In this document: piece by piece, positions 15,449-24,230 of the stretch
How positions within the stretch are numbered: position 1 is the first letter of the stretch
How the letters are laid out: every line of letters begins with the position of its first letter
Source: QAMX01 sp964448855
Lineage (GTDB): Bacteria; Bacillota; Clostridia; Oscillospirales; QAMX01
Assembly: GCA_964448855.1 (NCBI GenBank)
Contig: CAYUXI010000022.1
Span: 1 to 30,924, forward strand
Length of the DNA: 30,924 nucleotides
Reading direction: 5' to 3'
Made by a program: the position numbers and the translations under genes
The notes under the pieces: generated by a model
Seen by the model: the letters and a program-made list of their open reading frames with translations, nothing else
Database searches by the model: none
What the model was told of the DNA's origin: nothing

Positions 15449-15488
15449 GTTTGAAGACCCTGTGCCACCAAAACTGTCGGGGTGGGCA

Positions 15489-15517
15489 TTGACAAACCGG
15501 GACAAACTTTTTATAAT
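15489..15517 (+). promoter_or_regulatory. Promoter of the HAD/GNAT/sialidase-like operon
   Basis: Perfect TTGACA (15489-15494), 17 bp, perfect TATAAT (15512-15517). The start site near 15524 argues against an upstream ATG at 15527 as the translation start of the HAD gene. Confidence 0.88.
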
Positions 15518-15580
15518 TATAATGGTATGAAAATCTCCGTGCGCCGGGCTTCGGCGGCGGCTTTGGAAAGAGAGAATCAC

Positions 15581-16267
15581 ATGGCGGACGTTTCACAGAA
15601 GACCGCCGTTCTGTTTGATCTGGACGGCACCCTGACGGATCCCGGCGTTGGCATCACGAATTCCGTGATGTATGCGCTGCGCGCTTACGGCATTGCAGCC
15701 GAGCGGGAGGCGCTCTATCGGTTCATCGGGCCGCCGCTGACGGATTCATTTGAGCAGTTTTATGGATTTTCGCACGAGAAGGCCGTGGAAGCCGTTGAAA
15801 TCTACCGGGAATACTACCGGAAAACCGGGATTTTCGAAAATTCGGTCTATGCGGGCATTCGTGCGCTGCTGGCTGCTCTGCGCCAGGCCGGAAAAACGGT
15901 CATCATGGCCACCTCCAAGCCGGAGGTCTTTGCCGTGCAGATTGCGGAGCGGTTTGCGCTGACGCCGTTTTTTCATGTGATTGCCGGGAGCTGTCTGAAC
16001 GGCGAACGCGTTCACAAGGACGAAGTCATCCGCTATGCCCTCGCCCGCGCCGGAATGGACACATCAGACGCGGTCATGGTCGGCGACCGGGAGTATGATC
16101 TGCGCGGCGCACACGCCTGTGGAATGCAGGCTGTCGGTGTGCTGTACGGCTACGGCTCCCAGGCGGAGCTGTCGGCCGCAGGTGCCGATGCCATTGCGCC
16201 GGACGTCCGTTCGCTCCGCCGCATTCTGCTGGCTGCGCCAGCTGCTTTGGACACATCCACCAAGTGA
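15581..16267 (+). CDS. HAD superfamily phosphatase, phosphoglycolate phosphatase-like
   Basis: A 228-residue cytoplasmic hydrolase of the HAD superfamily, subfamily I, with a helical cap domain (about 20-95). Motif I is FDLDGTLTD (nucleophile Asp13, acid/base Asp15), motif II the Ser/Thr of MATSKPE, motif III a Lys near HKDEVI and motif IV GDREYDL. It resembles Gph/PpaX-type phosphatases; the true substrate (2-phosphoglycolate, a nucleotide or a sugar phosphate) is not certain. The ATG at 15581 is preferred because an earlier in-frame ATG lies at the transcription start itself; the ribosome site is weak (GAGAG). The acetyltransferase gene begins 21 bases later. Confidence 0.87.
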   Translation: MADVSQKTAVLFDLDGTLTDPGVGITNSVMYALRAYGIAAEREALYRFIGPPLTDSFEQFYGFSHEKAVEAVEIYREYYRKTGIFENSVYAGIRALLAALRQAGKTVIMATSKPEVFAVQIAERFALTPFFHVIAGSCLNGERVHKDEVIRYALARAGMDTSDAVMVGDREYDLRGAHACGMQAVGVLYGYGSQAELSAAGADAIAPDVRSLRRILLAAPAALDTSTK

Positions 16268-16288
16268 TAAGGAAAGGAATTACAAATC

Positions 16289-17464
16289 ATGATTGAAATC
16301 AGCCGTGGAACCCCCTCTGAATTTGAGGAAGTCATCCAGTTTATCAACGACGTTTTTTCCGCAGGCGGACGCCCGCACGATTTCCCACAGATGTACCCCA
16401 ACCTGTATCGCCCCACGGAGAAGTGTATGCACGCGCTGCTCAACCTGCGTGAAGACGGCGTCATCAAGGGCTCCGTCCTGGTGCTGCCGCGGACGCTGTC
16501 GATCAACGGGGAAACGCTGAAAATTTACGGCATCGGCAGCGTGGCCACCCATCCGGAAGCGCGTGGCCGCGGCTTCATGTCCCGTATGCTGACGCAGGCC
16601 GCCGACGAAATGAAGGCGGAAGGCGTCGCCATGGCCATGCTCGGCGGCCGCCGCAAGCGCTACAACCACTTCGGCTACGAAATCGCCGGGAACGCGTTCA
16701 ACTTCGATCTCAACCGCTGGGACGTCACAGGCACCTATCCGGACTTCGACGCCTCCGCGTTCCAGTTCCGCCCGTTCACGCCGGATGAAACAGAGCTGGT
16801 GGACACGCTGTACGCCATGTATCTGCGCCAGCCCGTCCACTACTGCTACGACCGTGACGAATACGTCCTGCGCTTTTTCAGCGACGAGAACTTCCAGCCG
16901 TATGCCGTGTACGACCGCGCCGGGACGCCGGTCGGCTGTTTGGCACTCGGCAACGTCGGCAACGGCCGCACACCCATCCGTGAAGTCGTCGTCGCGGAGG
17001 ATCGGCTGCTGGAGGACGTTCTCTTCTCCTTCGCCATGCAGACAGACAACCGTCTGGCGCTCAAGCTGGCACCCTGGCAGCTCGCGTCTGTTCCGCGGAT
17101 GCTCCGCATCGGTACCGGCCTGACCGGCTACGCCGACGCACAGTGGAAGATGCTCGACTGGCCGCAGACGCTGCAGAAGCTCCTGACATTCAAGGGCAGC
17201 TACGCCGATCTGGAGGATGGCACGCTCGTCCTCGATATCGAGGGCTGCGGTCGCATTGCCGTGACGGTTGCCGGTCGAAAGGCCTCTGTTGAGCCGACTG
17301 CCGCGCCGGCCGATCTGACATTCTCGCTGCTGGATGCTGTCTATACGCTGGCCGGCCCCACCCCGTCCGCACTGGTCGGTTTGCAGCTGCCCAGAGCAGT
17401 TCAGCGCCTCTTTGCCAGCTGGTTCCCGCTCCCGCTGATGCACTTTGACACGGAGCGCGTCTAA
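16289..17464 (+). CDS. GNAT family N-acetyltransferase, Eis-like
   Basis: A 391-residue acetyl-CoA-dependent acyltransferase. The N-terminal GNAT domain has the acetyl-CoA loop as VATHPEARGRGFMSRML (about 85-101). A second divergent GNAT-like region and a C-terminal sterol-carrier-like domain (about 290-391) follow. This is the plan of Eis proteins, which in other bacteria acetylate amines including aminoglycosides. The acceptor here is unknown. AAGGAAAGG precedes the ATG. It sits in an operon after the HAD gene, and the sialidase-like gene follows 32 bases after its stop. Confidence 0.88.
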   Translation: MIEISRGTPSEFEEVIQFINDVFSAGGRPHDFPQMYPNLYRPTEKCMHALLNLREDGVIKGSVLVLPRTLSINGETLKIYGIGSVATHPEARGRGFMSRMLTQAADEMKAEGVAMAMLGGRRKRYNHFGYEIAGNAFNFDLNRWDVTGTYPDFDASAFQFRPFTPDETELVDTLYAMYLRQPVHYCYDRDEYVLRFFSDENFQPYAVYDRAGTPVGCLALGNVGNGRTPIREVVVAEDRLLEDVLFSFAMQTDNRLALKLAPWQLASVPRMLRIGTGLTGYADAQWKMLDWPQTLQKLLTFKGSYADLEDGTLVLDIEGCGRIAVTVAGRKASVEPTAAPADLTFSLLDAVYTLAGPTPSALVGLQLPRAVQRLFASWFPLPLMHFDTERV

Positions 17465-17496
17465 GCCCGCTGCTCACCAATCAGGAGGAGTTGCCT

Positions 17497-18846
17497 ATGT
17501 CCGAACTGTCCCTGCTTCAGCTCACGCCGGAGGATCAACGTTTGACCGGTTGGGTTCACATCGGCGCACAGCTGGCCGATGCGGAGCTGACCGCACTCGT
17601 CCGGCCATTGTCCGGCGGCGCGGTGCAGTCCTTCCCCTGCTGCGGCAATCCGTTTGTGCTGGCACCGCTCACGAACCACATCGACTACGAAATCCGGCTG
17701 CGCGCCGTCTGTCCGGATGGCCGGACGGTGGAGAGCGCTCCGCGGATGTTTCGCTGCGGGTTTGTGCCCGGCCGCGTCATCGCCTATCAGCACCCGCTCG
17801 ACGACACATTTGCCGCTTCCGGGCGCTACATCGGCAGCCCGTCCATCTGTAGAGCGCCGGACGGTGCACTTGTCGTCTCGCACGACTTTTTCCCCGGTGG
17901 GCAGAACCTGACGCACGTCTACCGCTCGGAGGATGAGGGGCAGACCTGGCAATTCGCCTCGGCGGTCACTCCCTGCTTCTGGGGCTCGCTCTTTGAGCAT
18001 GGCGGGCGGCTGTATCTGCTCGCCACCGCAACGGAATACGGTGCGCTCGTCCTGCACGAATCCCGTGATGGCGGGCGAACCTGGCACGGCCCCGTTCAGC
18101 TGCTGCCGGGCGGTTCCCACGAAGCGGGCGGGCCGCACAAAGCGCCGATGCCCGTGCTCTGCGCGGCGGGGCGCATCTGGACCGGTGTCGAGTTTGGCTC
18201 CTGGCGGACGAAAATGCACTGCCCCGGCGCCGTCTCTGCCGCCGTGGACAGCGATCTGATGGACCCGGCATCCTGGCAATGCACGGGCTTTCTGCCCTAT
18301 GACCCGGAACGGGTGCGGGAGGTTCAGGGGATGCCGGTCGGCGGCACCATCGAAGGCAACCTGCTGCAGACCCCGGATGGCCGTCTGGTCGATCTGCTCC
18401 GTTTCCAGACCAACGAGTGTACGCCGCGCTACGGGAAGGCCTATCAGGTGGTGCTCGATCCGCAGCACCCGGAGGCGCTGCCGCAGTTTGACCGCACCGT
18501 GGATTTTCCGGGCAACCTCTCCAAGTTCTTCATCCGCCGTTCCCCGCTGGACGGCCGGTACTATGCGCTCTCCAACCGCGTCACAACCGATGCACTCTCG
18601 CAGCGCAACCTGCTGACGCTGTCCGTTTCCGACGATCTCATCCACTGGACGGTCTGCCGCGACATCCTGAATTATGCCGACAATTGCTTCGGCGAGGGCG
18701 AAAATCAGGTCGGCTTCCAGTATCCGAGCTTCATTTTCGACGGAGATGATCTGCTGGCCGTCGTCCGGACGGCGATCAACGGGGCGCACAATTTCCACGA
18801 TGCCAACTACATGACGTTCCACCGCATTCGCCACTACCGGCGGTAA
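17497..18846 (+). CDS. Sialidase-superfamily (BNR repeat) protein, cytoplasmic
   Basis: A 449-residue protein with a beta-propeller fold inferred from two clear Asp-box repeats, SEDEGQTW (144-151) and SRDGGRTW (189-196). About 90 residues of an Ig-like N-terminal domain come first. It belongs to the sialidase superfamily of exo-glycosidases and related lyases. True sialidase activity is not established, since the FRIP motif and arginine triad could not be confirmed. No signal peptide is present. AGGAGGAG lies directly before the ATG at 17497; the frame opens at a TTG six bases earlier. It is the last gene of the HAD-GNAT operon. No terminator is seen before the next gene. Confidence 0.8.
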   Translation: MSELSLLQLTPEDQRLTGWVHIGAQLADAELTALVRPLSGGAVQSFPCCGNPFVLAPLTNHIDYEIRLRAVCPDGRTVESAPRMFRCGFVPGRVIAYQHPLDDTFAASGRYIGSPSICRAPDGALVVSHDFFPGGQNLTHVYRSEDEGQTWQFASAVTPCFWGSLFEHGGRLYLLATATEYGALVLHESRDGGRTWHGPVQLLPGGSHEAGGPHKAPMPVLCAAGRIWTGVEFGSWRTKMHCPGAVSAAVDSDLMDPASWQCTGFLPYDPERVREVQGMPVGGTIEGNLLQTPDGRLVDLLRFQTNECTPRYGKAYQVVLDPQHPEALPQFDRTVDFPGNLSKFFIRRSPLDGRYYALSNRVTTDALSQRNLLTLSVSDDLIHWTVCRDILNYADNCFGEGENQVGFQYPSFIFDGDDLLAVVRTAINGAHNFHDANYMTFHRIRHYRR

Positions 18847-18890
18847 TCGACTGTTTACAGGCCGTTCACCCTTTGCGGCAGACGGGTTGG

Positions 18891-18896
18891 TATACT
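18891..18896 (+). promoter_or_regulatory. Possible promoter of the RCC1-repeat gene
   Basis: TGGTATACT resembles an extended -10; no convincing -35 at 17 bp. The gene may also be read through from the sialidase-like gene. Confidence 0.3.
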
Positions 18897-18936
18897 GAAG
18901 CATATCCCTTCCATGTGGAGCAAAGGAGCATTTCTG

Positions 18937-20424
18937 ATGGCAAACGAAACGAAGCCCTCCGGGCTGACCGCTGCACAGCAGGCGGCAGCCGATCGGATTT
19001 TGAACGAAAAACGTGAAAAGCTGAACCGTCAGCGCAAAAAACGGCGGCTGATTCTCTGGATTCTCATCCCCGTGCTTGTTTTGAGTGTTGCGGGCGTCAT
19101 CCTGTATCAGACGGTCTTCTCGGACTGGTTCGCCTACCGCCATGCGGCGGAGCTGCTGTCGCAGGGGAGCTGTCAGGAGGCCGCAGACGCCTTTGCCGCG
19201 CTTGGCTCCTACCGGGACAGCTACGATCAGAAGCGTGCGGCGCTCTTTGCGCTCGGCCTGCAGCAATATGAGGCCGGGGACTCTGTGACGGCGCGCCGCA
19301 CCTTTGCCGGGCTGCTCAGCTACGGCGAAAGCAAGCACTGGGTCAGCCGCATCGACTATGAATCGGCGGAGGCTGCTGTGGCTGACGGCAACTGGATTTC
19401 CGCGATTCAGCTGTTTGACCGCGCCGGGACGTATGAGGATGCCGCAGACAAGGCGGCGGACGTCCGCCAGACCGCCTATGACCAGGCGCTTCTGCTCGCC
19501 GATCAGGGCGATGCATATGGTGCCGTCTGCCTGCTGTCGGCCATTCCGGAAATCGCGGACAGCCAGGAGCAGCTGCGCCGACTTGCACCCAGCGTATCCA
19601 GTCTGCTTGCAGCCGGTCACAACACGCTCTACGCCGTCTCGTCGGACGGCAAGGTGCGCGCCACCGGGAACAACGCCTATCACCAGCTGGACGTCGAGGG
19701 CTGGGAGCAGATCATCGCCGTGGCCGCCGGTGAGCGGCACGTAGTCGGCCTCCGCACTGACGGAACGGTCGAAGCGGCCGGGGATTCACTCTATGACCAG
19801 TGCGACGTCAGCGACTGGCAGAATATCGTCGCCGTGGCCGCCGGTTCCATGCATACGGTCGGGCTGCGTGCAGACGGAACGGTTGTCGCCGTTGGGGACA
19901 ATATGTACGGGCAGTGCGATGTCGGCGATTGGCAGAATGTCGTCGCCGTGGCCGCCGGGGAAATGCACACGGTTGGGCTGTGCGCAGACGGAACGGTCGT
20001 CACTGCAGGGAGCGGAGATGACGGGCAGTGCGATGTCGGCGATTGGCGCGACATTGTCATGCTCGCAGCCGGCCCCTATCACACCATCGGCGTCCGCGCC
20101 GACGGAACCGTTGTCACCTGCGGGGACAACACCTATGAGCAGTGCAGCCTGTCGGAGGAAACGGACGTCGCTGCCGTCTCCACAACGGCAAAGAATACAC
20201 TGGTTCTAAAGAGCGACGGTACGGTTTATTCCTTCGGCAGCGTGGAAAACAACCAGCAGGTGCTGGAGGGCTACGAGGGCGTGATCGCCGTTGCAGCCAG
20301 CGACACGGAATGCTCCGTGCTGCTCCGAAATAACGGCACCGCTGCCGTCATCGGCGAAATTGACGCCTTTTCCGCCGTCCGCAACTGGTCAGGACTTGGC
20401 CGCGGCCTTTTCCCGGAATCCTGA
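18937..20424 (+). CDS. Membrane-anchored RCC1-repeat protein with TPR-like region
   Basis: A 495-residue protein. A charged cytoplasmic N terminus (RQRKKRR) is followed by one transmembrane helix (about 38-58), so the rest should face outside. Residues about 65-220 are helical repeats resembling TPR (QGSCQEAADAFAALGSY and similar). Residues about 221-488 form roughly seven 39-residue RCC1-type propeller blades with recurring VAAG-x-x-HTVGLRADGTV and GDN-x-YGQCDV. Such proteins bind partners rather than catalyse; the target is unknown. Blades 3-5 are close at the DNA level too, suggesting recent repeat expansion. CAAAGGAGC ten bases upstream sets the ATG at 18937. Confidence 0.82.
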   Translation: MANETKPSGLTAAQQAAADRILNEKREKLNRQRKKRRLILWILIPVLVLSVAGVILYQTVFSDWFAYRHAAELLSQGSCQEAADAFAALGSYRDSYDQKRAALFALGLQQYEAGDSVTARRTFAGLLSYGESKHWVSRIDYESAEAAVADGNWISAIQLFDRAGTYEDAADKAADVRQTAYDQALLLADQGDAYGAVCLLSAIPEIADSQEQLRRLAPSVSSLLAAGHNTLYAVSSDGKVRATGNNAYHQLDVEGWEQIIAVAAGERHVVGLRTDGTVEAAGDSLYDQCDVSDWQNIVAVAAGSMHTVGLRADGTVVAVGDNMYGQCDVGDWQNVVAVAAGEMHTVGLCADGTVVTAGSGDDGQCDVGDWRDIVMLAAGPYHTIGVRADGTVVTCGDNTYEQCSLSEETDVAAVSTTAKNTLVLKSDGTVYSFGSVENNQQVLEGYEGVIAVAASDTECSVLLRNNGTAAVIGEIDAFSAVRNWSGLGRGLFPES

Positions 20425-20443
20425 CCGCTGAGGCATTCCATCG

Positions 20444-20487
20444 AAACCGGCAGACATTGAAAAAACAGTGTCTGCCGGTTTGTTTTT
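20444..20487 (+). terminator. Intrinsic terminator after the RCC1-repeat gene
   Basis: AAACCGGCAGACATT (20444-20458) pairs with AGTGTCTGCCGGTTT (20467-20481), then GTTTTT. Confidence 0.88.
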
Positions 20488-20508
20488 CCAATTTTGGGGC
20501 GAAACGGC

Positions 20509-20537
20509 TTGAATCTGACGCCGCAATGTATTATAAT
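20509..20537 (+). promoter_or_regulatory. Promoter of the pepF operon
   Basis: TTGAAT, 17 bp, TATAAT; start site about 75 bases before the pepF ATG. Confidence 0.8.
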
Positions 20538-20617
20538 AGAAAGGAAACGAAAAATACCAGCCGGTGCATTTTTTGCCCGGCTATCACAGACCGCGATTTG
20601 AAAGGAGTTTCCCTATC

Positions 20618-22444
20618 ATGAGTGATCAGAAAACGAACCAGATTCCGAAGAGAAGCGAAGTCGATCCGCGCTACACCTGGGCGCTGGAGGATTTGTTCCC
20701 CAGCGATGAAGCCTGGGAGGAGGCGCTCGCCGCGCTGGGCAATATGCCGGAGCAGATGGCGGCCTACCGTGGCCGTCTCGGTGAAAGCGGCGACACGCTG
20801 CTGGCCTATTTCCGTCTGGGCGATGAATATCATCTGAAGATGGGCCGTCTGGCCAACTACGCATTCCGCAAGGCCGATGAGGATACCGCCGTCGGCAAGT
20901 ATCAGGAAATGCGCGGCAAAATCATCAGCCTGAGCGTCTCTGTCAGTGCCGCCTCTTCGTTTGATACGCCCGAAATTCTGGCCATTTCCGACGAAACGCT
21001 GGAGCGTTTTTATACCGAAACACCGGATTTGCAGCTGTACCGCCGTGCGCTTGACCGCGTCCGCGCCCGCCGTGAGCACGTCCTGTCGGATGCGGAGGAA
21101 AAGCTGCTGGCATCGGCCGGTGAGATGTCCGAAGCGCCGGAGCAGATTGGCTCCATGTTCCGCAACGCTGACCTCAAGTTCCCGGATGCCATCGACAGCG
21201 AAGGGAAAGCCCATCAGTTGACGCAGGGCTCCTACATCCCGATGCTGGAGGGCTCTGACCGCGTATTGCGCAAATCGGCCTTTGAGAACCTGTATCACAC
21301 CTTTGAAGGCTTCCGCCACACAACCGCCGCATTCCTGGATGCGCAGATGAAGCAGCTGATCTTCTTCTCCCGCGCCCGGAAGTATGGCTCTGCGCTGGAA
21401 GCGTCCCTCTCTGCCAACGAGGTGCCCGTCTCCGTTTACACTAACCTGATTCAGACCGTCAGCGAGAATCTGCCGTATATGCACCGCTATGTTCGTCTGC
21501 GCAAGAAGCTGATGGGGCTGGACGAGCTGCATATGTACGACCTGTATACGTCGCTGGTAGCCGATGCGGAAACGGAAATCACCTATGAGCAGGCCAAGCA
21601 GACCGTTCTGGAGGGGCTGGCTCCGCTGGGTGCCGACTACCGCGCCATGCTGGAGGAGGGCTTTGCCAACCGCTGGATTGACGTCTATGAAAACGAAGGC
21701 AAGCGCAGCGGCGCCTACTCCGCCGGTGGCGACCCGCACCCGTATGTCCTGCTGAACCATAAAAACACGCTCGATTCGCAGTTCACGCTGGCACACGAAA
21801 TGGGTCATGCGCTGCACAGCTACCTCTCCCTGAAGAATCAGCCCACCGTGTATTCGGGCTATGTGATTTTTGTGGCCGAGGTCGCCTCCACCTGCAACGA
21901 AGTCCTGCTGATGCAGCATCTGCTGTCCAAGACCACGGAAAAACGGCAGCGCGCCTACCTGATCAACTACTTCTTAGAGCAGTTCCGCGGCACCATCTAT
22001 CGCCAGACCATGTTTGCCGAGTTTGAGCAGATGATGAGCCAGCGTGCAGAAGCCGGGCAGTCGCTGACCGCCGAAGCGCTGTGCGAGATGTACTACGACC
22101 TGAACCGGAAATACTACGGCGAGGACCTCTGCATTGACCGCGAAATTGCAATGGAATGGGCGCGTATTCCGCACTTCTTCTATGATTTCTATGTGTTCCA
22201 GTACGCAACCGGGTTCTCCGCCGCTGTCGCCATTGCCAACCGCATCCTCCGCGAGGGTCAGCCGACTGTGGACGATTATCTGAAATTCCTGAGCAGCGGC
22301 TCCACGACCGACCCGATTTCCCTGCTGAAGATTGCGGGCGTTGACATGGCGTCTCCGGAACCGATCAACGACGCCCTGAAGTTCTTCGGCACGCTGATCG
22401 ACGAGATGGAAGAGCTCTGTGCGGGAGACGCAGCCAACAACTGA
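20618..22444 (+). CDS. pepF: Oligoendopeptidase F
   Basis: A 608-residue cytoplasmic zinc metallopeptidase of family M3 that cuts oligopeptides. The zinc motif is His393-Glu394-x-x-His397 in LAHEMGHALH. The third ligand lies in the helix VAEVASTCNE about 26 residues later, and IAMEWARIPHFFYDFYVFQY is the C-terminal family signature. Length matches PepF (about 600). GAAAGGAG 8 bases before the ATG at 20618 sets the start. It heads a three-gene transcript with the HD protein (gap 16 bases) and the C_GCAxxG_C_C protein. It is not linked to the peptide system further right except by proximity. Confidence 0.95.
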   Translation: MSDQKTNQIPKRSEVDPRYTWALEDLFPSDEAWEEALAALGNMPEQMAAYRGRLGESGDTLLAYFRLGDEYHLKMGRLANYAFRKADEDTAVGKYQEMRGKIISLSVSVSAASSFDTPEILAISDETLERFYTETPDLQLYRRALDRVRARREHVLSDAEEKLLASAGEMSEAPEQIGSMFRNADLKFPDAIDSEGKAHQLTQGSYIPMLEGSDRVLRKSAFENLYHTFEGFRHTTAAFLDAQMKQLIFFSRARKYGSALEASLSANEVPVSVYTNLIQTVSENLPYMHRYVRLRKKLMGLDELHMYDLYTSLVADAETEITYEQAKQTVLEGLAPLGADYRAMLEEGFANRWIDVYENEGKRSGAYSAGGDPHPYVLLNHKNTLDSQFTLAHEMGHALHSYLSLKNQPTVYSGYVIFVAEVASTCNEVLLMQHLLSKTTEKRQRAYLINYFLEQFRGTIYRQTMFAEFEQMMSQRAEAGQSLTAEALCEMYYDLNRKYYGEDLCIDREIAMEWARIPHFFYDFYVFQYATGFSAAVAIANRILREGQPTVDDYLKFLSSGSTTDPISLLKIAGVDMASPEPINDALKFFGTLIDEMEELCAGDAANN

Positions 22445-22460
22445 CAGGAAGTACGAATTC

Positions 22461-23063
22461 ATGCAAATCACTGACAATTCTGCGCGTTTTCGCGCCATAT
22501 ATCAGCAGGAAATCAAGCGCGCAGGTGCGGACAAGCTCTTGGAATTTCTGTTTTCCAAAGCCTCCGATTTTGAAACGGCACCGGCCAGCACCCGGTATCA
22601 CGGTTCGTATCCGGGAGGGCTGCTTGCGCACAGTCTCAACGTGTATGACAGTCTGATCGACTATCTGGCACGTCCGCGTGTGCAGCAGCAGTACGGTCTG
22701 ACTGTCAGCCGGGAGACGGCCGCCATCGTTTCATTGCTCCACGATCTTTGCAAGGTGAACTGCTATCAGGAGCGGCGGCGCAAGGTGCGCGATGCTTCCG
22801 GCGATTGGCAAACCGTCACCGCCTACGAATTTGAGGATCGGCTCCCCTATGGGCACGGTGAGAAATCGGTGCTGCTGATCTCCGATTACATGAAGCTCAC
22901 GCGGGAGGAGGCGTTTGCCATCCGTTACCACATGGGCTTTACCGGAACCGAGGACAATCGCACCATCGGCGAAGTGTTTGAGCGGTACCCGCTGACGCTT
23001 GCACTGTTTACCGCCGACATGGAGGCGACGTTCTGTCTGGAAAAGGGACAGCTGCACACCTGA
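22461..23063 (+). CDS. HD-domain phosphohydrolase-like protein
   Basis: A 200-residue protein with an HD metal-dependent phosphohydrolase fold. The first metal His is His57 in GGLLAHSLNV and the HD pair is His94-Asp95 in SLLHDLCK; further His residues lie in YGHGEKS and YHMGF. The reaction is unknown; relatives act on nucleotides or cyclic nucleotides. The start at 22461 is supported by CAGGAAG, and the frame upstream overlaps the end of pepF. It is probably translated from the pepF mRNA. Confidence 0.85.
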   Translation: MQITDNSARFRAIYQQEIKRAGADKLLEFLFSKASDFETAPASTRYHGSYPGGLLAHSLNVYDSLIDYLARPRVQQQYGLTVSRETAAIVSLLHDLCKVNCYQERRRKVRDASGDWQTVTAYEFEDRLPYGHGEKSVLLISDYMKLTREEAFAIRYHMGFTGTEDNRTIGEVFERYPLTLALFTADMEATFCLEKGQLHT

Positions 23064-23106
23064 AGCGGCCTGCCGCTTGCAAACGACATCAAAAGGAGAA
23101 ATGAAG

Positions 23107-23613
23107 ATGAGCGAACCATTCCACCATGCGGAGCCGGCTGAAACACACGCTCAGCTCGCTGCCCGTTATTTCAAGGAAGGGTACAATTGCGCGCAGTCCG
23201 TGTTTGCCGCGTTTTGCGATGTCACCGGGCTCGATTTTCAGACGGCTCTGCGGTTATCGTCCTCTTTTGGGGGCGGTATGGGGCGGCTGCGCGAGGTTTG
23301 CGGCGCCTGCTCCGGCCTTTTTATGGCCGCCGGAATGCTGTACGGCTATGATGACCCGGAGAATCCGTCGGCCAAGGCCTCGCACTATCTGCGGATTCAG
23401 ATGCTCGCGTCGGAGTTTCGCAAGCGCCACGGCTCCCTCATCTGCCGGGAGCTGCTCGCGGAACAGCATCCGGACGCCACGCCGAATCCCACGCCGCGCA
23501 CGGAACAGTTCTATCAGGAGCGCCCGTGTGCCCGGTTTGTCGAGGATGCCGCGGCAATTTTGGACGAGTGGCTGCAAAAAGAACCCCCGCTGAATGATGC
23601 CAACCCGTCCTGA
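23107..23613 (+). CDS. C_GCAxxG_C_C family protein
   Basis: A 168-residue protein of the C_GCAxxG_C_C family (probable redox or metal protein of anaerobes, function unproven). The hallmark residues are Cys28 in YNCAQSVF, GGGMGRLREVCGACSG with Cys65 and Cys68, Cys113 in LICREL and Cys141 in RPCARFVEDAA. ATG 23107 is preferred over ATG 23101 because GGAG (23095-23098) is only 2 bases from the earlier one but 8 from the later. It is the last gene of the pepF transcript, followed by a strong terminator. Confidence 0.9.
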   Translation: MSEPFHHAEPAETHAQLAARYFKEGYNCAQSVFAAFCDVTGLDFQTALRLSSSFGGGMGRLREVCGACSGLFMAAGMLYGYDDPENPSAKASHYLRIQMLASEFRKRHGSLICRELLAEQHPDATPNPTPRTEQFYQERPCARFVEDAAAILDEWLQKEPPLNDANPS

Positions 23614-23633
23614 CCTTCGGTGAAAACAAACGG

Positions 23634-23680
23634 AATTCCCCACAGAAGCCGGAATAATCTGCTTCTGTGGGGAATTTTTG
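23634..23680 (+). terminator. Intrinsic terminator of the pepF operon
   Basis: A 16 bp stem (23634-23649 with 23661-23676) with an 11-base loop and TTTTTG. Confidence 0.9.
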
Positions 23681-23868
23681 TATGCAATGCGGCAATTCAC
23701 CGCTGCTCGGCGGGTATCGCAGAGGCTGTCAGCGCGAGAAAAGTGCGGCAACAACGGTCAGGGGTAGGTAAACACACAGGCAACGTTTCCTCTCCCTCAG
23801 GCGCTCCGCGCCACGCGTTTTGAAGGAACGCACATCACTTATCACTCTTCACCGATCACTCCCCCTAG

Positions 23869-23913
23869 CCTCTCAGTCACCTTCGGTGACAGCTCCCCCA
23901 GAGGCTGGGTGGT
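23869..23913 (+). repeat. Deleted copy of the 88 bp repeat
   Basis: Matches the start of the repeat at 1744 through CCCCCAGAGG, then jumps to CTGGGTGGT. Exactly 23 bases of the long form are missing. The missing block ends with the same AGG that precedes it, so a microhomology deletion is likely. Confidence 0.75.
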
Positions 23914-23920
23914 TTTTGGG

Positions 23921-23996
23921 GTAGGTGAGCACACAGGCAACGTTTTCTCTCCCTCAGGCGCGGAGCTGCCAGCTCCCTCGTCAGAGGGAGCTGGGG
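23921..23996 (+). repeat. Repeat module flanking the peptide operon, left copy
   Basis: GTGAGCAC...TCTCTCCCTCAG, a GCTGCCAGCTCCCT core and a GAGGGAGC arm. The same order and orientation are seen at about 30825-30893 on the other side of the operon, with substitutions. Confidence 0.7.
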
Positions 23997-24156
23997 AGGC
24001 GATCCGCTGTGGGTTGCTGCGGGGAAGGTGATTCCACAGAGAAACCTTTCTCTCCCTCAGGTGCTTTATGTTTGGGGCAGTGCGGGGGATGTAAGGCACC
24101 GAAAAAGTCGCTCCCTCGTCCCTTGATAGCGTTCAGGGCAAGGCTCCGCGAAGCGG

Positions 24157-24197
24157 CAAAAGACGATCCGGCGATTGACTGCGGTCAATCGCCGGAT
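24157..24197 (-). terminator. Terminator at the end of the peptide operon
   Basis: A perfect 14 bp stem (24166-24179 with 24184-24197) with a 4-base loop; on the minus strand it is followed by CGTCTTTTG. It lies about 35 bases after the stop of the last exporter gene. Confidence 0.8.
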
Positions 24198-24230
24198 TCC
24201 AAGTCCTGTATTTTGCGGTTCCCAAATCTG

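Larger units (their letters stand above)
23681..24156. other. Gene-free stretch with interspersed repeats
   Basis: About 475 bp with no credible gene. It contains two plus-strand copies of the GTAGGT-RAGCACACAGG-TCTCTCCCTCAG module (23764-23804 and 23921-23960), a shortened copy of the 88 bp repeat (23869-23913) and a GCTCCCTC/GAGGGAGC hairpin (about 23971-23992). A third partial module (about 24030-24062) ends in TCTCTCCCTCAG. Confidence 0.8.

Noticed and set aside
17461..19740. Very long minus-strand open frame (759 codons) opposite the sialidase-like and RCC1 genes
   Set aside because: No family features and no ribosome site; it spans two well-supported plus-strand genes and arises from their GC-rich codon pattern.
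20618..22444. PepF as leader peptidase of the peptide system
   Set aside because: It is in a separate plus-strand operon with its own promoter and terminator, GC-rich like the core genome, and M3 peptidases act on short oligopeptides.
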